Shown piece by piece: positions 32,768-40,143 of a DNA stretch of 64,000 nucleotides; position 1 is the stretch's first letter; each line of letters starts with the position of its first letter. The DNA comes from JAPLJC01 sp052326585 (GTDB lineage Bacteria; Desulfobacterota; Desulfobaccia; Desulfobaccales; 0-14-0-80-60-11): assembly GCA_052326585.1 (NCBI GenBank), contig JBKQLU010000066.1:1-64000 (forward strand), written 5' to 3'. The notes beneath the pieces were generated by a model. That model made no database searches. It saw only the letters and a program-made list of their open reading frames with translations, and was not told the DNA's origin. The position numbers and the translations under genes are program-made.

Positions 32768-34198
32768 ATGTCCGATCTGAAGAAAGAGGTTCAAGAAGCA
32801 CCGCTGCTTTGGCCTCTAACCCCGGTCCCCACTTTCGAAGAAGTCTATGATCCCAAGATCTGCACCGAGGCGTCCCGGGAAATCTCTACCATCTTTGAGG
32901 GCTGGCTCCACCCCAAGCACGAGATGGCCAAACCCGAGGCCCTGGGGAAGATCCGGGTGCTGGAATGCGGCCACGGCGGCCTCCAGGTGAATGCCATGTT
33001 CGGCGGCGCCTACCTGGCCGAACTGGGAGCCAAAGTCGTCATGGTGGAACCCCCCGGCGGCTCGCCGCTGCGGAAACTGACCCCCTTTGGCCGTAAGCGC
33101 TACATGTTCAAAGACAACGTCAACGGCGATCTATGCGGCGGCACCTTCCTGCATGAGTGCCGCAACAAGCAGTCCATCACCCTAGACCTCAGCAAGGAAG
33201 AAGGCCGGGAAATCTTGAAAAAGCTGGTCATCCATGCCGACGTGCTCATTGAGAACTATCCGGTGGGCCAGTTCGACGCCTGGGGCATCGGCTACCGCCA
33301 GCTCTCCAAGATCAACCCCCGCCTGATTTATGTTTGGAACGGCCAGAAAGGCCAGTGGGGCAGCTTGAAGGACAGGCCGGGCGAGCTTTATCCGTCTTCT
33401 CCCTGCGCCTCGGGCTGGTGCCATGCCACCGGGCTGCCCAAGAGCTTCGGCGGCACCCCCATCCGGGCCGGCGAGCGGGCCGACGACATCCTCTGCGGCA
33501 ATCTCACCGCCCACGGCACCATTGCCGCCCTGATATACCGGGACAAGGCCTCCGGCAAGGGCCAGTTCCTTGAGGTGACCTCCTCCGAAGCCCACGCCCG
33601 GATTCACGACTATGCCTGGGGCTGGTATGGTATGGACGGCTCCTCTAAGCCCCGGTATGGTAACTGGGACCTGGCCATCAACATCTATTCGGTGAACCCT
33701 TGCAAAGACGGCTACATGATGGTGGGCGGCGGCCATGACCGGCTGTGGTACCGCATCTGGAAGACCGTGGGCAAGGATCGCCCCGAATTGGAAGACATGA
33801 TCCTGGATGAGCCCACCCTGCGGGTGGTTATCGACCGGGTCGGCCACGATCAGCAGGTCAAGACCTGCACCGTCCTCACCGACTGGATGAAGGACTGGAC
33901 CCGGGAAGAATGCCGGGCCAAACTGCTGGAAGAGGAAGTGGCTGCGGGTGGCGTCTCTTTCCTGGACGAAGTGGCGGAAGAGCCCCACTATAAGTACCGG
34001 GGCATGGTGAAGGCCATCGAAACGGCTCACTACGGCAAGGTGCTGTTCTGCGGCTCGGTGTTCTATAGCCACCGGACCCCGGGACGGGTAAAAGACCTGG
34101 GCCGCCCGGTGGGCTACGACAATAACGACATCTACCGCGAGCTTCTGAACTTCGACACCGCCAAGCTGAATGACCTGCACGGCAAAGGGGTCATCTAA
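32768..34198 (+). CDS. Class III CoA-transferase (BbsE/BbsF-like), first subunit
   Basis: 476 residues. This is the CaiB/BaiF (formyl-CoA transferase) fold, with GHGGLQVNAMFGGAYLAELGAKVVMVEPPGG near residue 70 and SITLDLSKEEGREILKKLV near 136. The region around the catalytic Asp of family III reads PIRAGERADDILCGNLTAHG (Asp239 or Asp240). Transfer of CoA from an acyl-CoA to a carboxylate is the expected reaction. Sequence style and tandem pairing recall the two subunits of benzylsuccinate CoA-transferase, but no bss/bbs genes are nearby. AAGGAGG lies seven bases before the ATG. The second subunit follows after 18 bases. The substrate is unassigned. Confidence 0.85.
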   Translation: MSDLKKEVQEAPLLWPLTPVPTFEEVYDPKICTEASREISTIFEGWLHPKHEMAKPEALGKIRVLECGHGGLQVNAMFGGAYLAELGAKVVMVEPPGGSPLRKLTPFGRKRYMFKDNVNGDLCGGTFLHECRNKQSITLDLSKEEGREILKKLVIHADVLIENYPVGQFDAWGIGYRQLSKINPRLIYVWNGQKGQWGSLKDRPGELYPSSPCASGWCHATGLPKSFGGTPIRAGERADDILCGNLTAHGTIAALIYRDKASGKGQFLEVTSSEAHARIHDYAWGWYGMDGSSKPRYGNWDLAINIYSVNPCKDGYMMVGGGHDRLWYRIWKTVGKDRPELEDMILDEPTLRVVIDRVGHDQQVKTCTVLTDWMKDWTREECRAKLLEEEVAAGGVSFLDEVAEEPHYKYRGMVKAIETAHYGKVLFCGSVFYSHRTPGRVKDLGRPVGYDNNDIYRELLNFDTAKLNDLHGKGVI

Positions 34199-34216
34199 TA
34201 GAGGGGGTTAGGAAAT

Positions 34217-35575
34217 ATGTCCGAACACCTGGATAAGCTACCGTTTGATGATTATTGCAAGACGGTTTTCAATAAGGACACCCTATTTGAAAAACCCGAG
34301 TGTCTGAAGGGTTATCGGGGGTTGTCCTGCACCCAGTATATCCTGGGACCGGCGGCCGCCGCCTACCTGGGCGAGTTGGGGGCCGAGGTCATCAAGATCG
34401 AGGTGCCCCGCCTGGGCGAGCCCATGCGCCACTGCTCTCCTTACAACGAGTCCTGGTTCTACCCGGTCTCCCGGTGGAACCCGGGCCGCGGCACCTCCCC
34501 GGCCTTCCAGGGCGCCAACCATAACGAATACTTCGTCACCCTGGACTACCGCAAACCGGAAGCCAAGGAGATTTTTTACAACCTGATACAGAAGTCGGAC
34601 TTCATGGTCTGGAACTACCGGCCCGGCACCTTCGACCGCTGGAAGATCGGCTACGGCGCCTGCAAAGAAGTGAACCCACGCATCGTTTTGGCCTGGTGCG
34701 GTGGTTTCGGCGGCTTCGGCCCCGGGCGGAACTGGGCCTCCTACGATATCCTGGGACAGGCCAAGGGCGGCGTCTTTTCCTTCACCGGGCAGCGGGCCGG
34801 CGTGATGGCGGGCTTCCCCAGCAAGCACACCACCTGGATCATGGACTACTCCATCGGCATGCTGGTCTCCACCGGCGTGCTGGCCGGGCTCTACTGGCGG
34901 GACACGGTCTCCAACCTGGGTAACTTCTTCGAATGCTCCCAGGTGCAGGGTTCCACCCGCTACACCGAATACGGCCTGCCCCTGTGGGGCCGCCACGGCA
35001 TCGTCCGCATGCGCTGGGGCAACTGGGACACCGAGGTCTGCGTCAACGGCATCTGCAAATGCGGCCACTCCTCTTACCCCGGATCGGATCACCCGGCGGA
35101 GAAGGAAGAGGGTTATATCTGCATCACCGCCTACACTGACCAGGACTTTGCCAAACTGATGAACCTGGTGGGCAAGGCCGACCTGGCCAAGAAATACGCC
35201 ACCCACGATGCTCGGGTCGAGGCCCGGGCCCAGGAAGAGATCTACCCGGCCATCGAAGAGTACCTGAAAGACAAGACCAAGGAGAAGGCCCACGAGGCCT
35301 TCAGCAAGGCCGGCCTCATCTCCCAGCCGCTGCTCACCATCCGGGAAGCAGCCAACTGCAACCACTTCCTGGAACGGGGCTCCCTGGGCTGGTACGACGA
35401 CCCGTTTTACGGCGACGTCTTCACTCAGAAGACCATGTACAAGATGAGCGAGTCGCCGCCCCGGTTGAAGCATATCCATCGGCCGGTGGGCTCCGATAAC
35501 GAGGAGATCTACCAGCGGGTTTGCGGCCTCAGTCTGGAGCAGATCCGGGAATGTGAAGCCAAAGAAATCATCTAG
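34217..35575 (+). CDS. Class III CoA-transferase (BbsE/BbsF-like), second subunit
   Basis: 452 residues, homologous in fold to the preceding gene but clearly diverged. It has RGLSCTQYILGPAAAAYLGELGAEVIKIEVP (about 34-64), FVTLDYRKPEAKEIFYNLI, and TWIMDYSIGMLVSTGVLAG, with Asp210 in the catalytic position. Since both partners keep the acidic residue, either a heteromer with two sites or two separate enzymes is possible. GGGGG precedes the start, and the short 18-base gap indicates coupled translation. It is followed by two Cys-rich small genes and a strong terminator. Confidence 0.85.
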   Translation: MSEHLDKLPFDDYCKTVFNKDTLFEKPECLKGYRGLSCTQYILGPAAAAYLGELGAEVIKIEVPRLGEPMRHCSPYNESWFYPVSRWNPGRGTSPAFQGANHNEYFVTLDYRKPEAKEIFYNLIQKSDFMVWNYRPGTFDRWKIGYGACKEVNPRIVLAWCGGFGGFGPGRNWASYDILGQAKGGVFSFTGQRAGVMAGFPSKHTTWIMDYSIGMLVSTGVLAGLYWRDTVSNLGNFFECSQVQGSTRYTEYGLPLWGRHGIVRMRWGNWDTEVCVNGICKCGHSSYPGSDHPAEKEEGYICITAYTDQDFAKLMNLVGKADLAKKYATHDARVEARAQEEIYPAIEEYLKDKTKEKAHEAFSKAGLISQPLLTIREAANCNHFLERGSLGWYDDPFYGDVFTQKTMYKMSESPPRLKHIHRPVGSDNEEIYQRVCGLSLEQIRECEAKEII

Positions 35576-35646
35576 CCGGACGGGAGGCCCATTTCCTGGC
35601 AGCCTCCCCGGAGCCAACCTCTTTCGATAGGGAGGAATAACTCGAT

Positions 35647-36060
35647 ATGACTGAATTCAAAATCTCGCTGTTTTATGATTGCCCGAAGTGCAAGTCGCGT
35701 AACTTCTTCGATCCTTACAGCTTCTGGGAATATTCCGGTAATTTCAAATGCGCCGGCTGCGACGTCCTCTACTATGCCGAATGGGAAAACGGCCAGCGGG
35801 TAGTGGAGCCGGAAAAGGGTCGGGGCACTGATTACATCTTGCCGGGCTACGCCGAAACATCTGACCTGAAACCCCTTTCCGGGGATGGTAAGACCTCGGC
35901 GCCGCCTTTTGCCAATGTCACCTTCCTGGGGAAACCCAAGAACCTTACCCAGTCGGCTCGCGGCAAGTTGGTCGCCTGCACCCAGCTCAAACCGGAAGAC
36001 CTGGACGGCAGTTGCTGGAAACGCATCGCCGCCCAGCGCAAGTACGGAAAAACCTGGTAG
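35647..36060 (+). CDS. Small zinc-ribbon protein in CoA-transferase operon
   Basis: 137 residues. Two CxxC knuckles, CPKCKS (residues 12-17) and CAGCDV (about 37-42), are separated by an aromatic-rich stretch and form a rubredoxin-like or zinc-ribbon N-terminus. The remaining ~90 residues are polar with no recognised domain. GGGAGGA lies upstream of the ATG. It is the third gene of the operon, 71 bases after the second CoA-transferase. A DUF35-like role of binding acyl-CoA partners is one option and an Fe-S/zinc accessory subunit another; neither is proven. Confidence 0.72.
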   Translation: MTEFKISLFYDCPKCKSRNFFDPYSFWEYSGNFKCAGCDVLYYAEWENGQRVVEPEKGRGTDYILPGYAETSDLKPLSGDGKTSAPPFANVTFLGKPKNLTQSARGKLVACTQLKPEDLDGSCWKRIAAQRKYGKTW

Positions 36061-36098
36061 CCGCCGGTTAACTTTGGAACAGAGGAGGAATGTTCAAT

Positions 36099-36287
36099 AT
36101 GCCGAAGATTCTTTGCGAAGAGTGCCGGGATTTCAAATATACCTATGACCCGCAGATTTCCAAGGTGCTCCACGGCCACTGCCGGGCCATCGAATATCCC
36201 TTCCTGCTTGGCATTTTCAAGGAAGCGCGGCCGGGCGCCTGGACGGCCCCCAAGGAATGCAAATACTTCCACGAAAAGAAAAAGTAG
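36099..36287 (+). CDS. Very small Cys-rich protein in CoA-transferase operon
   Basis: 62 residues from the ATG at 36099 (MPKILCEECRDFKYTYD). An in-frame ATG at 36090 directly abuts GAGGAGGA and is too close to it, so the later start is preferred. Cysteines occur as CEEC, HGHC and KECKYFH, four in all, enough for one 4Fe-4S cluster or zinc. The pattern resembles small Fe-S subunits of arylalkylsuccinate synthases only loosely. It is last in the operon; the terminator starts 20 bases after the stop. Function unknown. Confidence 0.7.
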   Translation: MPKILCEECRDFKYTYDPQISKVLHGHCRAIEYPFLLGIFKEARPGAWTAPKECKYFHEKKK

Positions 36288-36307
36288 GGTAAGATAATCC
36301 TCACACC

Positions 36308-36342
36308 GGGGGCGCCGCCTGGCCGGCGCCCCCTATCTTTTT
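36308..36342 (+). terminator. Intrinsic terminator of the CoA-transferase operon
   Basis: Perfect 10-bp stem GGGGGCGCCG (36308-36317) with CGGCGCCCCC (36324-36333), a 6-base loop, then TATCTTTTTT. It is one of the clearest rho-independent terminators in the window, and it defines the operon end after the 62-residue protein. Confidence 0.88.
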
Positions 36343-36359
36343 TCCGCCCCCTTTACCCC

Positions 36360-36680
36360 ATGAAGGATCATTCGCTATACTACTGGGACCGCCGGCTGAA
36401 CGAAGCCGAAGTGGTCGATTACCTGGAAAAGGCCTGGAACGAGCTTTACGACCTGGAGTTTGACCAGGTCTTCGGCGCCTGGCGGGGGGTCCACCTGGAA
36501 GAGGCGACCGACACGGTCCACATCACCTGGGAGAACATGTATGCCGGACCGCCCCTGATGATTTCCATCTCCCGGAGCAGCGGCGCCATCCGCATGGACT
36601 TTCCCCGGGAGGAATTTCTGGAACTGGAGGAGGCGGCAATCGAGCGGCTCCGGCGCCAGCCGCCGAAGACTCGCAGGTAA
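36360..36680 (+). CDS. Hypothetical 106-residue protein
   Basis: Acidic, mixed alpha/beta-looking protein (MKDHSLYYWDRRLNEAEVVDYLEKAW, later VHITWENMYAGPPLMISISRSSGAIRMDFP). No signal peptide, Cys motif or membrane helix is seen, and I do not recognise the family. It begins only 18 bases after the terminator T-run, and no ribosome-binding site is evident in the C-rich leader, so the start or expression is uncertain. A codon pattern like its neighbours and the regular helix/strand periodicity favour a real gene. Confidence 0.55.
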   Translation: MKDHSLYYWDRRLNEAEVVDYLEKAWNELYDLEFDQVFGAWRGVHLEEATDTVHITWENMYAGPPLMISISRSSGAIRMDFPREEFLELEEAAIERLRRQPPKTRR

Positions 36681-36770
36681 GGGCAGAGGGCGGGACCCAG
36701 CATCACTTCAGCCGGTATCCGGCGCCTCTGCGGAAATTAATGAAGCCTCAGGGAAAGGAGAGAACTGCCG

Positions 36771-37577
36771 ATGGATTGGGGAATGCAAAATCGTTTGGGC
36801 CAACTTATGCCTAAGGGCAAATGTTTTTTTATGCCGATTGATCACGGCTATTTTCAAGGGCCGACCCGGGGTCTGGAAAAGCCGGGAGAGACGGTTAAAC
36901 CGCTGCTGCCTTATGTGGACGCCATCTTTTGCACCCGGGGGGCCTTGCGCGCGGCCATTGATCCTCTGAACAGCAAACCGATTGTCTTGAGGGTGTCCGG
37001 GTGTACCAGCATAGTGGGAGAGGATTTGGCCAATGAGGAGCTCACCACCTCGATCGAGGAGATTCTTCGTTTGAACGTGGCCGCCGTGGGTCTCTCGGTC
37101 TTTATCGGCACGCAGTATGAAAAAGAGTCCCTGAAGAATCTGGCCGTCATGGTCAATGCCTGCGAGGATTACGGCATCCCGGTGATGGCGGTTACCGCCG
37201 TGGGCCGGGAATTGGAGAAGCGGGAGGCGCGTTACCTGGCGCTAAGCTGTCGCATCGCGGCAGAACTGGGCGCCAGAGTCGTTAAGACCTATTGGTGTGA
37301 AAGAGATTTTGATAAGGTGGTTTATGGCTGTCCGGTTCCGGTCATTATGGCCGGTGGGCCTAAGTGTGAGACGGAACTGGAGGTCCTGGAATTTGTTCAT
37401 GATGGCATCTCCAAGGGAGCGGTGGGGATCAACCTGGGGAGAAACGTTTGGCAGAGCCCTCATCCGGTGGCGATGGCCCAGGCCTTAAGGGCCATTGTTC
37501 ATGAAAAGGCTTCCGTCAAGCAGGCGCACGAAATCTTAAAGAAGAGCAAAGAAAAAAGAGCCGCCGCTAAGAGGTAA
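36771..37577 (+). CDS. LsrF/DhnA-type class I aldolase or thiolase
   Basis: 268 residues of the DeoC/LsrF TIM-barrel family. It aligns well with LsrF: the N-terminus DWGMQNRL, PIDHGYFQGPTRGLEKPGE (about 22-40), CTRGALR, and the Schiff-base Lys in RVVKTYWCERDF (about residue 172), then CPVPVIMAGGPK and VGINLGRNVWQSPHPVAM. LsrF cleaves a phosphorylated autoinducer-2 product using CoA; relatives act as fructose-bisphosphate aldolase or in aromatic amino-acid precursor synthesis. No other lsr gene is nearby. AAAGGAG precedes the start. It is followed by a zinc dehydrogenase on the same strand, suggesting a small carbohydrate pathway. Confidence 0.85.
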   Translation: MDWGMQNRLGQLMPKGKCFFMPIDHGYFQGPTRGLEKPGETVKPLLPYVDAIFCTRGALRAAIDPLNSKPIVLRVSGCTSIVGEDLANEELTTSIEEILRLNVAAVGLSVFIGTQYEKESLKNLAVMVNACEDYGIPVMAVTAVGRELEKREARYLALSCRIAAELGARVVKTYWCERDFDKVVYGCPVPVIMAGGPKCETELEVLEFVHDGISKGAVGINLGRNVWQSPHPVAMAQALRAIVHEKASVKQAHEILKKSKEKRAAAKR

Positions 37578-37689
37578 GCTAGCTGCCAGGCGGAACCGCC
37601 ATGCCGGTTCCACCTGTTCATCCTGAGCGCTGATTTTCGGGCCCCGGCGCTTCGCCCCGGAGGACCCGGCCTTCATTCCTGGCTCACAT

Positions 37690-38670
37690 ATGCTGGTCGC
37701 CAAATATTACCACAATAACGATATCCGCCTGGAGGAACTTCCCATCCCGAAGATCGGGCCGGGGGAGATTTTGGTTAAGGTGCGCGCCAGCGGCATCTGC
37801 GGCACCGATGTCATGGAATGGTACCGGATTAAAAAGGCTCCCCGGATCCTGGGCCATGAGATCGCCGGGGAGATCGTCGCGTCCAAATCCCGCCGCTACC
37901 ACAAGGGACAGAGGGTCTTTGTCAGCCATCACGTGCCGTGCAATCAGTGCAAATACTGTCGGGCGGGAAACCATACGGCGTGCGACACCTTGCACCGGGG
38001 CAACTATGATCCCGGCGGCTACAGCGAATTTATCCGGGCGCCCAAGATTAACGTCGATTATGGGGTCTATGTCTTGCCGGACCAGGTTTCCTATGCCGAA
38101 GGAACCATGATCGAACCATTGGCCTGCGGGATACGCGGCCTTAAGCTGCTCGATCTCCGGGAAAGCCATACCGTCCTGATTCTGGGCTGCGGCATCTCCG
38201 GCATCCTGAATATTCAGTTGGCCAAGTTGAGCGGCGCCCGGGTGGTGGCCACCGATGTTAATGAGTATCGCTTAAGGAAGGCCAAAGAGTTTGGCGCCGA
38301 TGAGGTGAGGCACGCCGATCAGGATCTAAATGTGAAGGCGGATAGGGTGATCATCTGTACCGGAGCCTATCGGGCGGTGGAGCAGGCCTTCAAGTGTCTG
38401 GATAAGAAGGGGATTATGCTCCTCTTTGCCATCCCGAACCGGGATGTTGCCCTGCCGATACCGGACTTTTGGAGAAATGAATTTACCGTGACCTCATCCT
38501 ATGGCGCCGCCCCGGTTGACCTGGCAGAAGCCTTGCAATTCATTGCCGAGAACAAGATCAATGTCAGAGACGCCATAACCCAGAAGCTGCCGTTGGCACG
38601 GATTCAGGAGGCCTTTAAGATAGTCAGCGAGGCCGGGGAATCGTTAAAGGTGGTGCTGGAGCTTGAGTAA
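37690..38670 (+). CDS. Zinc-dependent sugar/alcohol dehydrogenase
   Basis: 326-residue medium-chain dehydrogenase of the sorbitol/threonine dehydrogenase type. The catalytic zinc site is SGICGTDVMEWY (about residue 38) with GHEIAGEIV; the structural zinc lobe is CNQCKYCRAGNHTAC; EPLACGIRG and the Rossmann motif ILGCGISGILNIQLA follow. NAD(P)-linked oxidation of a polyol or sugar-acid is expected. There is no clear ribosome-binding site directly upstream. It lies 112 bases after the LsrF-like gene; the gap holds a GGAACCG/CGGTTCC hairpin. The two genes probably act in one pathway. Confidence 0.87.
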   Translation: MLVAKYYHNNDIRLEELPIPKIGPGEILVKVRASGICGTDVMEWYRIKKAPRILGHEIAGEIVASKSRRYHKGQRVFVSHHVPCNQCKYCRAGNHTACDTLHRGNYDPGGYSEFIRAPKINVDYGVYVLPDQVSYAEGTMIEPLACGIRGLKLLDLRESHTVLILGCGISGILNIQLAKLSGARVVATDVNEYRLRKAKEFGADEVRHADQDLNVKADRVIICTGAYRAVEQAFKCLDKKGIMLLFAIPNRDVALPIPDFWRNEFTVTSSYGAAPVDLAEALQFIAENKINVRDAITQKLPLARIQEAFKIVSEAGESLKVVLELE

Positions 38671-38796
38671 TCATAAAGATTACAGCTCGTAGGGCTCAGC
38701 TTAGGCGCCATCATTGGACCCGCCATTATTGCCGCCTCAGAGGCCCCCGACAAGAAACTCCTATAATATCCGAAAGTTACCTAACGCCGGCTCAGC

Positions 38797-39339
38797 TCAC
38801 CACCAGAACTCCGGGTAACGCCGCCGGGAGGAGAGGTTGTTGACCAGCAAGGCCACCAGGAGCATCAGGGTGACCCCGGCAGCCACCGGCACGAGCACGT
38901 AAAGATAGCCCAGGTTATGGATCTTGGCGCTCCCCGTAACGTAGATCAGGGCGGTGGCGCCGCCTGGGGGGTGCAGGGTCTTGGTGGCGTGCATCAGGGC
39001 GATGCTGGTGGCTACCGCCACCGCCGCCGCCAACCACGGATAGGGGGTTAGCAATTTATAGACGCTGACCCCGATGAAGGCAGAGATGAGGTGGCCGCCC
39101 ACCAGGTTCCGGGGTTGGGCCAGCGGGCTCTTAATGGCCCCGTAGATCAACACTGCCGTGGCCCCGTATGAGCCGATCAGCAGGATAAGGTCAGTTTTTT
39201 CCATTAGGGGTTGATTCAGGCAGGCCACCAGGCCGATGCCCAGGAAGGCCCCCAGCCAGGACCAGAGAATCTCGGCCAGGCCGGCCCGGGGCGGGCTCTC
39301 GGTTGTGCCGGCCATCTTGCGAAAGTAGTCACCCATCAT
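38797..39339 (-). CDS. HPP-family integral membrane protein
   Basis: 180 residues with four or five membrane helices (about 28-46, 52-70, 80-97, 100-118 and 145-168). The name-giving His-Pro-Pro occurs in HATKTLHPPGGATALIYV, with SPLAQPRNLVGGHLISAFIG before it. HPP proteins are implicated in nitrite or other small-ion transport in plastids and cyanobacteria; their function in bacteria is mostly unknown. It overlaps the upstream CBS gene by four bases. In some bacteria the HPP and CBS parts are one polypeptide, which supports a joint function. Confidence 0.87.
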   Translation of the reverse strand: MMGDYFRKMAGTTESPPRAGLAEILWSWLGAFLGIGLVACLNQPLMEKTDLILLIGSYGATAVLIYGAIKSPLAQPRNLVGGHLISAFIGVSVYKLLTPYPWLAAAVAVATSIALMHATKTLHPPGGATALIYVTGSAKIHNLGYLYVLVPVAAGVTLMLLVALLVNNLSSRRRYPEFWW

Positions 39340-39950
39340 CTTGCCACCCCTCCCCCCCTGGTCGCCTTGATGAGATCGCCCCGAGTGACGATGCCCAGGA
39401 TATGCCCTTCCTGGTCGGTCACGGGCACCCGGTTGATGCCTCTATCCGTGAAGAGGGCGGCAATTTCCCTAACACTGGCCTTAAGGCCGACGGTGATCGC
39501 CGGGGAACTCATGATGTCCCCGGCCTGCTGCTTCTTGATGGGCAGGGCGACGCAGCCCTTGCCTCTCAGGCAGGAGGCTACCAGGGCCATGAAATTTTGA
39601 GGTGCGGTCACCCCCATATGGGCCAAAAAATCCTTTTCAGAGATGACGCCCACCACCTTGCCGGCAGCGTCGGTGACCGGGACACCGGAGATTCCCCTGC
39701 CTCCCATGGCCGCGGCCACCTCCGCCAGCGGGGTGTCAGGGCGCACCGTCACCACCTCCCGAGTCATGACCTGCGGGGCAGTCACCGCCCGGTGCAGGCG
39801 TTCCAGGGCGTGCCGGTAGGCCAGGAGATAGACCTCCTTGAAATCCCCGGGGGTGATATCCAGATACCCCGGGATTGCCTTCATGGCCTCGTAGATATCC
39901 TCATCTTTGAATTCGATGCCGGCCGGAAAATCCGTCAGATTTTCAGTCAT
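39336..39950 (-). CDS. CBS-domain protein
   Basis: 204 residues: a short N-terminal segment, then two CBS motifs, MTREVVTVRPDTPLAEVAAAM to FLAHMG (about 85-145) and IMSSPAITVGLKASVREIAALF to the end (about 155-200). Such pairs bind adenosine nucleotides and regulate partner transporters or enzymes. Its stop overlaps the start of the HPP gene (ATGA), so it is very likely the regulatory half of that membrane protein. A purine-rich leader precedes the ATG. Confidence 0.88.
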   Translation of the reverse strand: MTENLTDFPAGIEFKDEDIYEAMKAIPGYLDITPGDFKEVYLLAYRHALERLHRAVTAPQVMTREVVTVRPDTPLAEVAAAMGGRGISGVPVTDAAGKVVGVISEKDFLAHMGVTAPQNFMALVASCLRGKGCVALPIKKQQAGDIMSSPAITVGLKASVREIAALFTDRGINRVPVTDQEGHILGIVTRGDLIKATRGGGVAR

Positions 39951-40100
39951 AGACCACCCTTTCAGCGCGCCGCATAGCGCTACGGAAAGATTTGAGGTAA
40001 TCGCGCCCGAAACTTAAATAGGTTAGGCACCCGGGCAGGCGTTGTAAATAGGAGGTGCTGGCTGCACCGGCAGGCTTAGCCGCAACCGGTTTTGGGACGC

Positions 40101-40143
40101 GGGGAAAGGAACCGGCAGCCCGGGCCTTTCCCCCCGATTTTTT
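40101..40143 (+). terminator. Hairpin with T-run next to the iscS 3' end
   Basis: GGGGAAAGG (40101-40109) pairs with CCTTTCCCC (40125-40133), followed on the plus strand by CCGATTTTTT. The U-run lies on the strand opposite to iscS, so it would stop plus-strand (antisense) transcription; on the minus strand it is only a stable hairpin. Confidence 0.4.

Noticed and set aside
34283..35617. 444-residue minus-strand frame opposite the second CoA-transferase
   Set aside because: Antisense shadow with no motif; the plus strand carries clear CaiB/BaiF signatures.
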